DNA of 64,000 nucleotides from Mantis religiosa (taxonomy: Eukaryota; Arthropoda; Insecta; Mantodea; Mantidae): assembly GCA_030765055.1 (NCBI GenBank), contig JAUKNK010000057.1, positions 4,100,001 to 4,164,000 of the forward strand, in the 5' to 3' direction. Positions 7,349 to 19,199 of this stretch are shown here, piece by piece. How positions within the stretch are numbered: the stretch's first letter is position 1; every line of letters starts with the position of its first letter. Under the pieces are notes generated by a model. It had not been told where the DNA came from, ran no database searches, and saw only the letters and a list, made by a program, of their open reading frames with translations. The position numbers and the translations under genes are program-made.

Positions 7349-10300
7349 AAAATATTGCTTCAAAGCAACTAGATACTTCTAATATAAATAAAAAAATGAA
7401 TATTAATGATATAGATAATATAAAAAGCAAACGTAGACTGATTAGATTTGCCGATCAATATGGCATTAAAGTATACAAACAAAATAAACAAAGTATTAGA
7501 GGTCTAAGAAAATATATAAAAAAGAAATTTTCCAAGATTAATGGTATTAATAATAAATTAATTAACGATGAGGTGTTAGACATAGAAAGAAAAAATCAAA
7601 TTGTAAGAAACTTCTTCGCTACACCAAGAAGAGCTTTCAATGGTATGGTTATCGATTTCCCATTTATCTCTCGAAATAACACAGATTTAATAGCACACTT
7701 TAATGAAATAAAGGATACTGTTATTAAATACATTAAGAAAGGATTAAACAGATATCCAAATTTAACTTTATACTTAACGACACATTTTCAATATCATACA
7801 TTAAACCCATCAACTGGAGAAGTAGTAAGTACAGATACATGGCATATTAAATGCCGTAATCTTAATATTGAAAGGTCAGCTATAAATAGGATGAATACTA
7901 TATATGAATTAGCAACAAATGAAATATTAAGTAAATTTGAACAATGGACTTATAGAAATACAAAATATAGATTTGATCGAGTAATGTATAGCGTGCTTAG
8001 AAGAGATGTACACCAGCCCATAAGAGGTGGAATTTGGATTGAGCTACCAAAATGGATTAAAAACAAGCAATGTTGTATTAATGTGAAAAATGTAAAAAAT
8101 AGGATATTTAAATGTGTTAACCAAGAAGATCAACGTTGTTTCGAGTATGCATTAGAAAGTATCTTTAATCCTGCCAAAACAAATCCTGATAGACCGTCTA
8201 ACTATAACATTGAAAAATATAATGAATTATGTATGACTTATCCTATTGCAATTACATCTGAAAATATTGAGATATATGAATCATTTCTAAACATCTCTAT
8301 TAATGTATATGGTATCAATAATGAGGGAGGTGGAGAACAACTTTACACAATGTACACAAGTAAAAATATAGATCTACAAAGCAAAAACCACGTAAATATA
8401 TTAGCTATTGAATCTGTACCTTCACAAGGCACATTTAATTGTACTGATTATGTCCCAGCAATACATCATTGTGTAGGAATTAAAAAATATAATGCACTTG
8501 TTAGTGGAAAAATTCATAATAGAGATAAACACATAGATACATGTCCAAAATGTCATAAACGATTTGATAAAAAGGAACATTTTACTAAGCATATTTCAAA
8601 CTGTTCCAAAACAGCTGATCATAATGGAGCTGCAATATTTATGCCAACTGAAAAAGATAATATTCAAAGGTATAAATCTATTGGTGCAGAACTGTTTCAT
8701 CCGTATACAATAGCTTTTGATATGGAAACAACACAAATAAGACCAGAAGAACAAAAAATGCACAATAAAGATATTATCACTAAACATGTCCCAAACAGTT
8801 ATTCATTTACAGGAGATGAGGTTAACATATTAAAAAGAAATGGTGATCAAACTAAGCTCATGCAGGAATTTTGCAAAGATATAATATACATAGCAAAGAA
8901 TTATAACGATAATTTCCTAACTAAAAATGTATCTGCAAAATGCGATGAAAAATCCGTAGAGAAATTTGAGGAAGAAACGCATTGTCACATATGTGGAAAG
9001 GAGTTTGGAAACACAAAAACAATAGAAAAGTATTCGATCACTGCCACATTAGTGGTGAGTATAGGGGCGCAGCATGTAACAGTTGTAATCTCCATTTAAA
9101 ATTACCTAGATTTGTGCCTATATACGTACATAACCTTAGGTATGATAGTAAAATATTTATACCATGGATTGTCAACCTATGTAAAAAAGAAAAGGATTTA
9201 CATATCATTCCCGATACAAGTGAAAACTATAAGTATATATCCCTTAAAGTTGAAGTTGGAGGGTATGTACAAAAATATAACCAAACTAAATGTAAACTGT
9301 GTAATATCAAATTTAAAGAACTACTTAGTAGTTGTAAAGTGTGTGAGAATGGGGCTTCAAATTTATCTTTTAAGACAAAGGGCAGTAAACAAAAAATATA
9401 CATAGAAGTTAGGTTCATTGATACTCTAGCATTTTTGGGTGCTTCATTAGATAAAGCCGTTAAAAATGAATTAGGTATAATCTCTGCACATTGTGCTAAA
9501 TGTAATAAACATAGACCAATACAGGACCCAATACTTAAAGTTGTGAGAGATAAAATTGTAGCCTACGATGAATGTAAATTTTGTAATAAAGAGATATTTA
9601 CTATATGTCAATATGAAAGATTAACTCTACTTAATAAAATATTAGCAAAATTTAGTCTAGAAGATAAATGCTATTTATTGACTAAGGGTGAATATCCATA
9701 CGAGTGGGTAGATTCCTATGAGAAAACTGAAAATATAGAGTTACCATCAATAGAGTGCTTTGTATCAAAATTAAGTGGCAAAAGAATAAGCAAATCAAAG
9801 TATAAATTTATTCAACATATGTGGAATCATTTTGGTTTTAAAAACTTTGGACAGTATCACGATCTATATCTAAAATTAGATACTATTCTATTATATGATG
9901 TATTTACAAACTTTAGAAAAATGTGCTATAAGAATTACAGACTCGACCCTACATATTATGTTAGCGCACCACATTTAGCAAACAATGCATTGTTAAAAAC
10001 AACTGGACAAGAAATCGAGTTATATACAGACCAGGATATGTATGATCTAATGACTGAGGGTATTGGAGGTGGTGTTAGTATGGTTAGTAATCCACATGCT
10101 ATTGCTAACAATTGCTATTTTTACGATGCAAAATATGATAAAGTTATTAGACTATCCAAAAAGAAAGCCGAAGAAAAAGGCATATACAATTCCAAAAAAC
10201 ATGTTAGTTTTATTCTATATCTCGATGCGAACAATTTATATGGCTGGGCTATGTCTAGAAAATTACCTATTAAAGATCATAAATGGATGACTCAAGAAGA

Positions 10301-11498
10301 TATAATATATGTTAAAAATAATATAATGAATATTGATGATGAAAGCGATACAGGATATTCACTGGTAGTAGATCTTAAAATACCAGATCATCTACATGAT
10401 ACATTTAATGATTATGCGCCTGCGCCGGAACATTATGCCCCAAAATTTGATGATCTATCAAAGTTTCAAAAATGTATGATTACTAAAGGATTAGGATCGA
10501 AACCATCAGATAAAAATAAAAAGCTCATGTGTACTCTCAATAATAAAACACAGTACATAGTTGATTTCAGACTGCTTAAAGAGTATATTAATCAAGGTGT
10601 TGAATTAACTAATATACATAGAGGTATAAAGTATACACAAAAAGAGTGGATGAAGTCATATATTGATAAGAATACTAAACTTAGGCAGGAAGCTAAAAAT
10701 GACTCTGAAAAGGAATTTTTCAAATTGATGAATAATAGCGTCTATGGTAAGCAAATGGAAAATGTTAGAGATCGAACTAATGTTCAGATTGTAAAAACAC
10801 CTGATAAATACCTTAAATGTGTAAACTCAGAAATGTTTCAGCACAGAAATATTATTAATGAAGAACTAGTGTTAGTTCATGGAAGAAACATGATAATAAA
10901 ATTAAATAAACCAATATTTGGTGGGTTCTGTGTACTGGAGTTATCAAAATTACTTATGTATAAATTTTACTATAGATATCTTAAAAATAAATATAAAGAT
11001 AAAGTAAAGTTGCTACAAACAGATACAGACGTCATTTATAATACATGTTGAGACTGAAGATTTTTACGAAGATATGAAGCAAAATATAGATTTTTTCGAT
11101 ACTAGTGACTATCCAAACGATTTTCCAATAGATATACCTAGAACTAATAAAAAAATACCTGATTATTTCAGGATGAGTTTATTGGAATACCAATTAGAGA
11201 ATTTATTGGATTGAGATCGAAAATGTATGCGTTTAGAACAGATATTAAGGAAAAGAAAGTATGTAAAGGAATAAAGAAAGCAAACGTTGAGCACATTAAA
11301 TTTGATAACTACAAAGAGTGTTTATTTAATACCACACAAACCATAGAAGAGATATACAGAATACAATCTAGTAATCTTCAAATGTATACAATAAAAGAAA
11401 AAAAGATAGGATTATCTCCATACGATGATAAAAAGGTAGTGTTGAATAAATTTACACGGGTTAGTTATGGTCATTATAGTTTAAATCAAATTAAGTAG
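7340..11498 (+). pseudogene. Protein-primed-type family B DNA polymerase, split by frameshifts
   Basis: Replicates the element. In order: a C2H2-like finger (CPKCHKRF, about 8550); exonuclease motif I FDMET (about 8717); an inserted HCHISG...CNSCNL zinc/endonuclease-VII-like loop (about 9037-9090); exonuclease motif II HNLRYDSK (about 9127); YDVFTNFRK region (about 9895); polymerase motif A LYLDANNLYG (about 10216); motif B NNSVYGK (about 10730); motif C QTDTDV (about 11020). Breaks: just after the start at 7340 (the alternative internal start is 7396), near 9030, inside motif C near 11035, and near 11165. The last frame (11211-11498) is the expected C-terminus. Four shifts make this copy non-functional unless some are assembly errors. 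Confidence 0.9.
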
Positions 11499-12060
11499 TT
11501 TGAAGACTATTTTGCAGTTATTTAGCCTTATTTTCTACAGATTTTATTATTGTGTATTATTGTGTATTATTGTGTATTTTAGGTATATTTTTACATAAAA
11601 TTGTATAGTATTTTTGAACTTGTGTTGGTACCGGCGCATTGCTATACTACTTTAGGTAGATCTCTCCCGCACCACGTCCACTATGTACGGGACTCCGGAG
11701 TAGGTATGAAGGATGTGGAACGGGAATCTACGCCCGGTAGATCATGCGCAGTGCGCTGTTCTGGGTTGTTCTGTTTGCCTGGGTTGGCCGGTTCATCAAA
11801 CCCTATATGGGTCGAGGTAGAATGAGTGGCTTCTGCCATGTCGAAGATTTGATGGACGTTAACTAACTATGGAAAGGTATGGGCAGGTACACCAACGGCC
11901 CTGCACCCGAAGGTGCAGTGCAGGTCAACCACCCTACGGTTGTCCTTACCTCTAGGCAGCGGGTGCTAAACAGCTTGCAACTCAGAGGACCGGACACCTG
12001 ATTTCTCAGTATGCGCCTATCCCAGTCACAATGGTTTGGATGGCTAAGGTCTTGAGTCGT
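11499..12060. other. Right flank of the Polinton; no gene seen
   Basis: Contains three tandem copies of ATTATTGTGT (11546-11575) and then a sudden change to a G+C-richer, non-coding stretch from about 11620. A perfect 7-bp stem with a CGAA loop lies at 11901-11918. The G+C-rich part looks like the untranslated end of a retroelement but could not be assigned. Confidence 0.5.
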
Positions 12061-12099
12061 CCCGCGGAATATCGCGAATCAGTCTGCCAGAACTGCCCA

Positions 12100-12505
12100 G
12101 ATTTGTGGAAGAACAAATATTGAGTTCTGTACCATGATAACGTCCCGGCTCAGACATCGTTAATTGTGAATTGCGAATTTTTGGCCAAAAACAACAACAG
12201 ACTTATGATGCCGCAGCCACCGTACTTGCCAGATCCATCGTCCTGTGACATTTTCAGTTTCCATATCTGAAGAGGCCCATGAAATGACGACGCTCTGCCA
12301 CCATTGAGGGGATAAAGAAGTCATGGAATGAGGAGATGAACAGGATCACAAAAAATATTATTAAAGAGGTACGAGGATTATCAAATACGTTGGCACAAAT
12401 GTATATCTGGTGGGGATTAATTTAAAGGGAACAAATTATATTTCATGAATAAATACTTTTGCAAAAAATCCAAAATTCGCGATATTTTTAACGCATCTCG
12501 TATAT
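12100..12505 (+). mobile_element. Mariner transposon remnant, 3' part
   Basis: Broken frames spell the C-terminal half of a mariner transposase: LYHDNVPAQTS (about 12127) with the second catalytic Asp, then MMPQPPYLPDP...CDIF (about 12205-12260) with the third, then a WHKCISGG-like end (about 12390). It finishes with a sequence matching the mariner inverted-terminal-repeat type (TTTTTAACGCATCTCGTATA, about 12485-12504). The 5' half is missing and several stops are present. Confidence 0.75.
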
Positions 12506-12559
12506 ACACTTCTATAGCGGAGTGCTAAAGTATAAACGTGCTTCAAGGGTACTTATCAA

Positions 12560-12917
12560 TATTGATAAAGAATAAATTTAGAAGACTTCAGAAACTGAGA
12601 ACCAATAAATGAAAATGTGATTAAAATGAACATAGATATTTTTGGAAATATAACAGTATTAGGCGTATATGGAACAAGTGAAAGTCAAAATTTAATGAGA
12701 TAGATCGAATAATCGTCATAAACAAGTACACATTCCGCAATTAAATCGTCTAGAGGTGATAACGGTTAAAATTAACACTTTTAGTACAGAAATCACACAA
12801 GTAGCAATATACAAACCACCCGCAGACATGAACACAGATGACGTTCAGAAACTCATGCAGATAAGTCAAATAACGATGGGGAGAGACGAGACGAGCAAAA
12901 TTGTCATTGGAAGGTAG
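12560..12917 (+). mobile_element. Jockey-like LINE, 5' part of endonuclease (split copy)
   Basis: Stop-riddled frames read as the apurinic-endonuclease domain of a Jockey-type LINE: VAIYKPPADMNTDDVQKL (about 12805-12860) and KIVIG (about 12897-12911). The reading continues at 17147 with GDYNSKH, the next conserved block. The two pieces are thus one LINE interrupted by the segment between 12918 and 17146. Confidence 0.7.
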
Positions 12918-13123
12918 TGGGGCCTTCCGACAGATACCATTCCAGGATTAGGTCCTTTACAGGCTGAAAGATGAATTTTGAAGTAAAGACGGTGGTAGAC
13001 GGTTGCATTGTGGTAGGGATTTTAGAGTAGGCGTTGAGTTTATGAGAAGTTGTAGAAGAAATTGGAGATATGATAAGTTAGAGAGATGATGAGTTATTTA
13101 TTGCTTTCAGGGGATGATGATAT

Positions 13124-15056
13124 TTAGGGTCGATGTAGGAGGAGCCTGGGATGCTTGTAACGCTTCCCGGGATCAATATCGTACACCCCGAGGCCGCGGA
13201 TGAAGGCGTTGAAGTTATGTGGGAGAGAGTCAAAGAATTTTTGTGAAAGGGAGAGCATGTAGTCTGTGAGGAGTGTAAAATAAAAGGTCACGGTGGATTT
13301 TGATGTTAGGAAAGTACCAGTCGGCATCGACAGCAGTACGAAGGAAGCGGGTCTGAAGAGTTTGGAGGTGATACATATGAGTTTTTGCGGCAGTTGCCCG
13401 GACTGGACAGGCATAAGTGAGGACAGGACGGATAACTTGTTTATACAGAAGTAGTTAGTTGGAAAGTGGCATGGCAGAGTTTCGGTGGCATAAGGGGTAT
13501 AGAAGTGCCATCTTGCGAGCAACCTTGCTGTATACGGTGTCGATGTGGGCCTTTCAGGTGAGCTTCTGGTCCAGTGTGACGCCAAGATATTTGACTGTGT
13601 TGGACCAGTGGACAGACCCACCAGCAATACGAAGCTCAGGAACATCAGCCTCCAAGCACCTTGTGAAGCTGATAGCCTGTGACTTGATAGGGTTCACAGT
13701 GAGGCGCCAAGTATTGAACCATGTGAGGTTATCTGCGTATCGTTGTAGTCTATCTGCAGCTACCTGATGACGTGTGGAGGCGGTGGTTATGGCAGTATCG
13801 TCAGCGAACTGGTACAGCGTACAGCCTTGATAGGGGCAAGGTGTTGATGTAGTTGAGGAAAAGCAGAGGGCCAAGGACACTCCCTTGAGTGAATGGGGTG
13901 TGAGGTGGAAGAGATGTCTTCTTTGGTGACGCTGAAGGTTGCGTTTTTGAAGGTAGGAGTGAATGAGATGGATAATATACGGAGAGAAATTGTAGTGGAT
14001 GAGGCGGTGGAGAAGGCCTTCGTGCCATACGGAGTCGAAGGTACGGGTGAGGTCTAGGAATAGGGCAACAACAAAGTGGCGGTTGTTAAACCCTTTGATG
14101 ATTTCGTCCACCAGACGAAGGAGTTGATGTGCCGGGGAAAGTTGCTGACGAAAACCAAATTGCTCCTGTCGAAGTATTGGCTGCGCAGAGAGGGTTTGTT
14201 GAAGCCTGGCTTGGATGACCTTCTCGAACAGCTTACTCATGGTGGGCAGTAAGCTGATGGGATGATGTCCTTCCGGCTTGGAATTATCTTTACCAGGTTT
14301 AGGGAGGGTGATAATTTTGGCGTGCCTCCAGGCTTTTGGAAAGTATGCCAAGCAGAGTAGTCTATTGAAGAGGTGGCCGAGGAGCTCCAGCCAGTTGTGC
14401 GGAAGAGCTTTAGGTGCGGCATACGGGATGTTGCCATATCCAATGGCATTGTATGTTGGCACAGAAGAGAGAAGTGTTCTGGCCTCCACTAAAGATGTCT
14501 GTGGAATATCAGTAGGGTCCAATGGACTGCACAGGAATTTGGTGACCTCGGTTGTAACCAGCTGCACATGATCTTGATTGCAGGTGGCAGCAGGGTGGAA
14601 GGTTCTTTCTAGATATGTACCCATTAATTCCACTTTCTCACGGGCTGATTGAGCAAGTATGGGTCCTTGACGTAGGGGCTTATCCTGAATGGGAAGGCGC
14701 AACAGGGCCTTGGATAGTCGCCAGAGGGATTGGTCCTCTGTGTTGAGGGAGGCAAGGCGGGTTTCCCAATCCTCGTTGAGGTGTTCTGCCAGTTCAAATT
14801 TGAGGCGGTGACAGAGTTGATTGTAGGTCCGTTTGTCATTGGGGGAACCAGAATGTTGTGCTCTGCGTCTGGCTGTGTTTTTTGCTGCGATGAGTTCCCT
14901 TAGATGTCGTGGGACCTTGCGAGCCGTTTGAGTGTGTGCACGGGCAGAGGGTGTTGAATGTTTGATTACCGTGGTGATAGTTGTTATCTGGCAGACGAGT
15001 GCATCGGCGTCTGCAGTAGTTGAGCACGGAGCCAAAACCATGGGTTGGGTAGCCAT
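13124..15056 (-). pseudogene. Jockey-like LINE reverse transcriptase (ORF2), endonuclease missing
   Basis: The longest frame (13554-15056) contains the thumb/finger landmarks SKLFEKVIQARL, EQFGFRQQLS, FLDLTRTFDSVWHEGL (first catalytic Asp) and YQFADDTAI (second motif), then VKYLGVTLD. A second frame (13124-13645) continues the C-terminus after a shift. Just upstream, about 15060-15140, minus-strand frames encode the linker that normally follows the endonuclease, and ORF1 ends at 15213. There is no room for an endonuclease, so it was deleted in this copy or lineage. Confidence 0.85.
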
Positions 15057-15212
15057 GTACTGGTATATGCCTGCCAGTTGGTGCGGCGAGGGCTGGGAAT
15101 AAGGCGTTTGGCCTTGAGAGTAGGTCGGGATTGGAAGAGTAGTAGAAGAGTATAGTGATCTGATGATAATTCCAGTAGGGAATAGAGATAGGGGTGATGT
15201 CGGATGTGCTTG

Positions 15213-16774
15213 TCAATGGCTATGGCTATGGTCTATGGTCTTGACAGTGGAGGCCTGCCAAGAAGATGGTTGGATCCGAGGAGCCTGGTTGGGAGCTGAT
15301 GCTGTTGGCTTTATTTTTGGGTGCTGTTTTGTTGGGGGAGCAGTAGCATACGGCTGCTCAGCATCAGGAGAGTTGGTGACCGCAGCTGCGTAGCTGGGAT
15401 ATTTTATGGGATGTCTTGGAGGGAGACCAGGGTATCGAGCACCAGTGAAGGCTTCGCGTGGTAGCTCGGCATTGTGAGGCACTCTATGTTTAGCATTTTG
15501 CTTGCACATCTGCCCGTTCTTGGAGGTCAGTAGCTCAAGTCGCGCCTCGTGCCACACAGGACGCTTGGCGTATCTGCATGAGGGGCACCTCCACAGTTGT
15601 AGCAACGGGGTTTTGCACCAGAGATACCCAGTTGAGTGCACTTTGTACGCTTATGACCAGAGGTACCGCAGAAGGTGCAGACAGGTTGAAGTAGGCAGCC
15701 AGCAGCGTTGTGTGTGAACTGCTGGCAATTCGTACACTACTGAGGGCGTGGTGGTGGGCGGTAGGGCTCTACCCGCACTGTAGCATGGTACATCAATGTC
15801 TCCTTGTAGATGACCCTGACGTTGGCTTTCTTCTGCAAAGCTACCCTGAAGTGAGGCAGCGGCTGAGGATTTAGAACCCTGGTTGTCAACCGGGCGACAC
15901 GTGTGACGGTGAAGCCTTTGCTGCAGAGGTGTGACTTAGCCTCTTCTTCTGTGACAAAAGAGGGAACGTCCTTCACGGTGACGTGAAGGTAACGTTCCTC
16001 TGGTAGGAGGGTAGTGACGCCCTCAATCTTATGTTCCTCCAGGTGTTTGCGGAGGCTTCGGTGATCGGTGGCAGTGGCAGGAAGAAGGGCCACCGTGCCA
16101 CGCAAATTCCTAATGCTGAAGTTTGCTATGTTGCCCGGCGGGGCCGTGGACAGTACTTTCCTGGCGTCGGTTGGGTTGCGCAGGAAGATAGCAGTCGGGC
16201 GACCTGACCTAAGTGCAGAGGATGGTGCTTGTGGTGCAGCAGTTCCTGGGGAATCTTCCTCCATAGCTGCATCTGAGTGTGTGTTGCACTTACGCCGCTT
16301 TGAATTAGCTCCAGGCGTGATGTTTTTGGGCTCCTCTGTCGTAAGAACAGCATAGGTGTTGGAGATGGTGGTGGTGCTGCTGGTGGAGGGGGTTGGCTCA
16401 GAAGATCTGGCAGAACGTTTAGTGACTGTGTGCCAAGATGCTGAGTCTATCGTCTTCATATGATTGCGCAGCATTTCCATGATGGCGCTGACGCGGTTAC
16501 GGTGTGCCATATATATTTGAAACCGTGCGATGGCGATAGTTTCGCTTTTCCCTACAAATGACTGCACAGTTTCGGCTGCCTTGTTAAGGTACAGATTCCT
16601 GGCGTCCAGTTCTTGGAGCAGAAGAGTGTGCACTTCACTGGCCAAAGGTTGTGTTGGGTTGCATGTTAAAGGTTTAGCCAAGAAGGTGCGCAAATCACCT
16701 CCATTCACATAATATAAGACGGGATTTGTTGTGGGAGTTTTGAGACCACATGTCGGGCTTGTGGATTGTGCCAT
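15213..16774 (-). pseudogene. Jockey-like LINE ORF1 (Gag) with zinc knuckles, broken
   Basis: The plausible start is the ATG at 16774 (MAQSTSPTCG). A central alpha/beta domain (about 15760-16130, VTVKDVPSFVTEEEAKSHL) is the RNA-binding region of Jockey Gag. An in-frame TAG at 15737 falls just before three CCHC zinc knuckles (CTNC, CTFC, CYNC; about 15560-15735), and the frame shifts again near 15530 before a Pro/Ala-rich tail ending at 15213. Gag binds element RNA and escorts it to the nucleus. Confidence 0.75.
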
Positions 16775-17146
16775 GATATATGATATGAATGAAAAGATAG
16801 AGGAAATAAGAAGAAGATGATAAAAGAGCACGTCTAGGGCGCTATGAGCTCGGATAGCAGCGGACCTACCCCGAAAGGCGCCTGAGCTACCAGTCCAAAG
16901 GACTGTTGGCTGCGGCCTTGCTATCCTACCCAATCACAGTGCTGTCTGCTGTTGCTGCTTCTTCTGGTAGGCTCGTTGTATCCAGAAATCTGCAGCTAGC
17001 TGTTGGCGCTGATGATACTCCGAAGATCGCTGGTAGGCAAGAGCCAAGCCCTGAAAAGGGCTATACTGGCCTTGCTGCGGTGCTCGCTAGACGGTGTTCA
17101 CTCCTCGAAGTCTCGAAGAGAAGTGTTCCGAGCGTCTCCCTAACGG

Positions 17147-19165
17147 CGGGGGATTATAACTCTAAGCATTATATATGTCACAGCACCAATCCCAACCCTC
17201 AAGGGACAAACATTTTGAATTATATAAACTATCAGTAACTCAGTGGCTGACCAGAAGAACTCACTCACATTCCGCAAGTTAACAATCACGGGTTAGACTT
17301 AGTTATTGTCAAAAATATTCCCTTCAACATCGACTATACTGTATTTCATGACCTCAATTCGGACCATCAACCGGTGCTGCCCTACAATTTAAATACCCTG
17401 AACTATTATATAGTTAACTGGGAGGACTTACAAAGCATAGTAGAACAATACCTACAGGAAATGGAAATAAACAGCCGAACAACATAAAGCGATACATAGA
17501 CTAGAACCAGAACAAAGTAGGAACCACTGTTAAGTGTAAACCGACGGTAGATGCCCAATATTCCACGGACATCGAAAACTTATACCAATAATGATATCGC
17601 CTAGGACGAAAATAGCAAACAACGAAACAGCCAACTCCCCAGGAGGGCAATTTAGACGTCAGAACAACAGTATCAGCAACCAATAGGGAATATGTAACAA
17701 AGGAATAGAACCAAAACCTTGAATGACTAAATCCGAACTTGCATTTTGTTTGGAAAGTAGCAACATACCTCCACTCATAAATGACAACGTGATCGCTGAT
17801 ACATCTCGGTCCAAAGCATAGATGTTATGAGAAACATGAGAAAACACTCACGCTACACCCCACAGAGGAACCAGCAAGTCAGGTAGACATCCCAACTATT
17901 AAACAAGAAACTAATGAAGAAGTTTACAGTACACACAACAAAATTCGAAAAACAAATGCAGGTGAAATTAGTTGCATTATTAACCACCTGCGAAACAGAA
18001 AGGCCCGATAACATATCCAACATAGTCCTAAAACGTCTCCCATTTGGAGCACTGAAGTTCCTAACGAAAATATACAACTTCATGGTAGAAATCGTCAGAT
18101 TTCTGCCTGAGTGGACAGAATCAAACATAGTAATGCTTTCACAGACGCACAATAACCTCGCTATAACCAGTAGCTACACGTCCATTAGCCTAATAAACAC
18201 TCTAGGAAATGTATTGGGAAAAATTTCCTAAAAAGGATAAACTCCTTCATTACAAAAAATATATAAATATCCCAGAACTCATAGCTGGCAACTCAGCGAC
18301 TTGTGCGCCTAACATGGTTTATCTCTAAATGATTTAATACGAAAAATAAACAGACGCATATTTTCGGATATCGAACACACCTTCAATACAATGTGGCGCG
18401 TTCACCTCATTCACAAACTGAAATCATACAACTTCCTTGATGCTGTACATAACTGTCCTAATCAAAGACTACTTCAGCGCACGTTAGTTCCGAATAACGG
18501 TGGAGGAATGGTCCACCTCTCGCAGGTCCATTAGGACCGCAGTTTCTCAAGGAAGTTTGCTCAGACCGTTGCTACTCAAACTTTACGATATTGATAAGTC
18601 AGTGACATAAACCGATAAAGACATCTACACCGATGACGCAACACTAGCGGCACAGTCCACTAAACCTCGCATAATTCATTTGTCTGCAGGACGCGCAAAA
18701 CGAATTAGAACCCTGGTGAATGAAAATAAACTCCAACAGATGCCAATCAATAAATTTCACGCACAGACTACCACATAGGTATTCTAGGCATGCGCAGACG
18801 CCACTGTCATACAGTGACGAAAGAATTGAATGGAAAGACCAAGTCACCTACTTAGATGTCACAACGGATCAAGGTCTCTCATGAAAGAGCATATAAATGT
18901 CATCAGAGCAAAAGCAAATATTCGAATAAACAGACTTTCCCCGTTGATTAACGTAAATAACCATCTAAACCTTAACATGAACTGACAATTTACGAAATCC
19001 TGATTACACCAATTGTGTCGTAAGGTAGCCCCCTCTATGTACCAGTTTCTAAAACGCTCATAAACAGAGTAGAAACACTACAAAACAGAATTATAAGAAC
19101 AATCACAAAGCTGCCGCAGCGACATGTAAAACTAAATCTGCACATTATCGAATACCTCATTCAGT
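17147..19165 (+). mobile_element. Jockey-like LINE, remainder (endonuclease end and reverse transcriptase), decayed
   Basis: Begins with GDYNSKH and continues to LDLVIVKNIPFNIDYTVF...SDHQPVL (about 17290-17375), the endonuclease C-terminus. It then runs through reverse-transcriptase pieces: PDNISNIVLKRLP (about 18005), ALKFLTKIYNF, ISLINTLGNVLGKI (about 18185). Many stops and small indels. The end near 19165 is set by the switch to LTR-retrotransposon sequence. Confidence 0.75.
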
Positions 19166-19199
19166 AACACTACACCAGAACCAAAACAATGTTAATATA

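Larger units (their letters stand above)
1..11600. mobile_element. Polinton/Maverick element, left end outside window
   Basis: AT-rich block with the Polinton hallmark set: protein-primed-type family B DNA polymerase, retroviral-type integrase with a chromodomain, A32-type packaging ATPase and adenovirus-type cysteine protease, plus virion-type genes. All genes but the leftmost are on the plus strand and are tightly packed. The left terminal inverted repeat and the major capsid gene are not in view. The right end is not sharply defined: coding stops at 11498 and composition shifts towards higher G+C near 11600. No terminal repeat could be matched because the other end lies outside. Polintons are self-synthesising transposons related to adenoviruses, virophages and adintoviruses. 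This copy has several frameshifts and may be dead or carry sequencing errors. Confidence 0.93.
12918..17146 (-). mobile_element. Nested Jockey-like LINE inserted in the LINE above
   Basis: G+C-richer than its surroundings, with ORF1 (Gag-like) then reverse transcriptase on the minus strand. It sits exactly between the two halves of the other LINE's endonuclease. No clear target-site duplication was found at the borders. The endonuclease domain expected between ORF1 and the reverse transcriptase is absent. Confidence 0.8.

Noticed and set aside
1..11600. A free virus contig rather than an integrated element
   Set aside because: The sequence continues without a break into mariner, LINE and host-type zinc-finger sequence; unless the assembly is chimeric it is integrated.
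11601..11825. ORF of 74 codons right of the Polinton
   Set aside because: No motif, no start context and biased by local G+C; not supported as a gene.
13459..15717. Plus-strand ORFs across the nested LINE
   Set aside because: They are shadows of the minus-strand reverse transcriptase and Gag.
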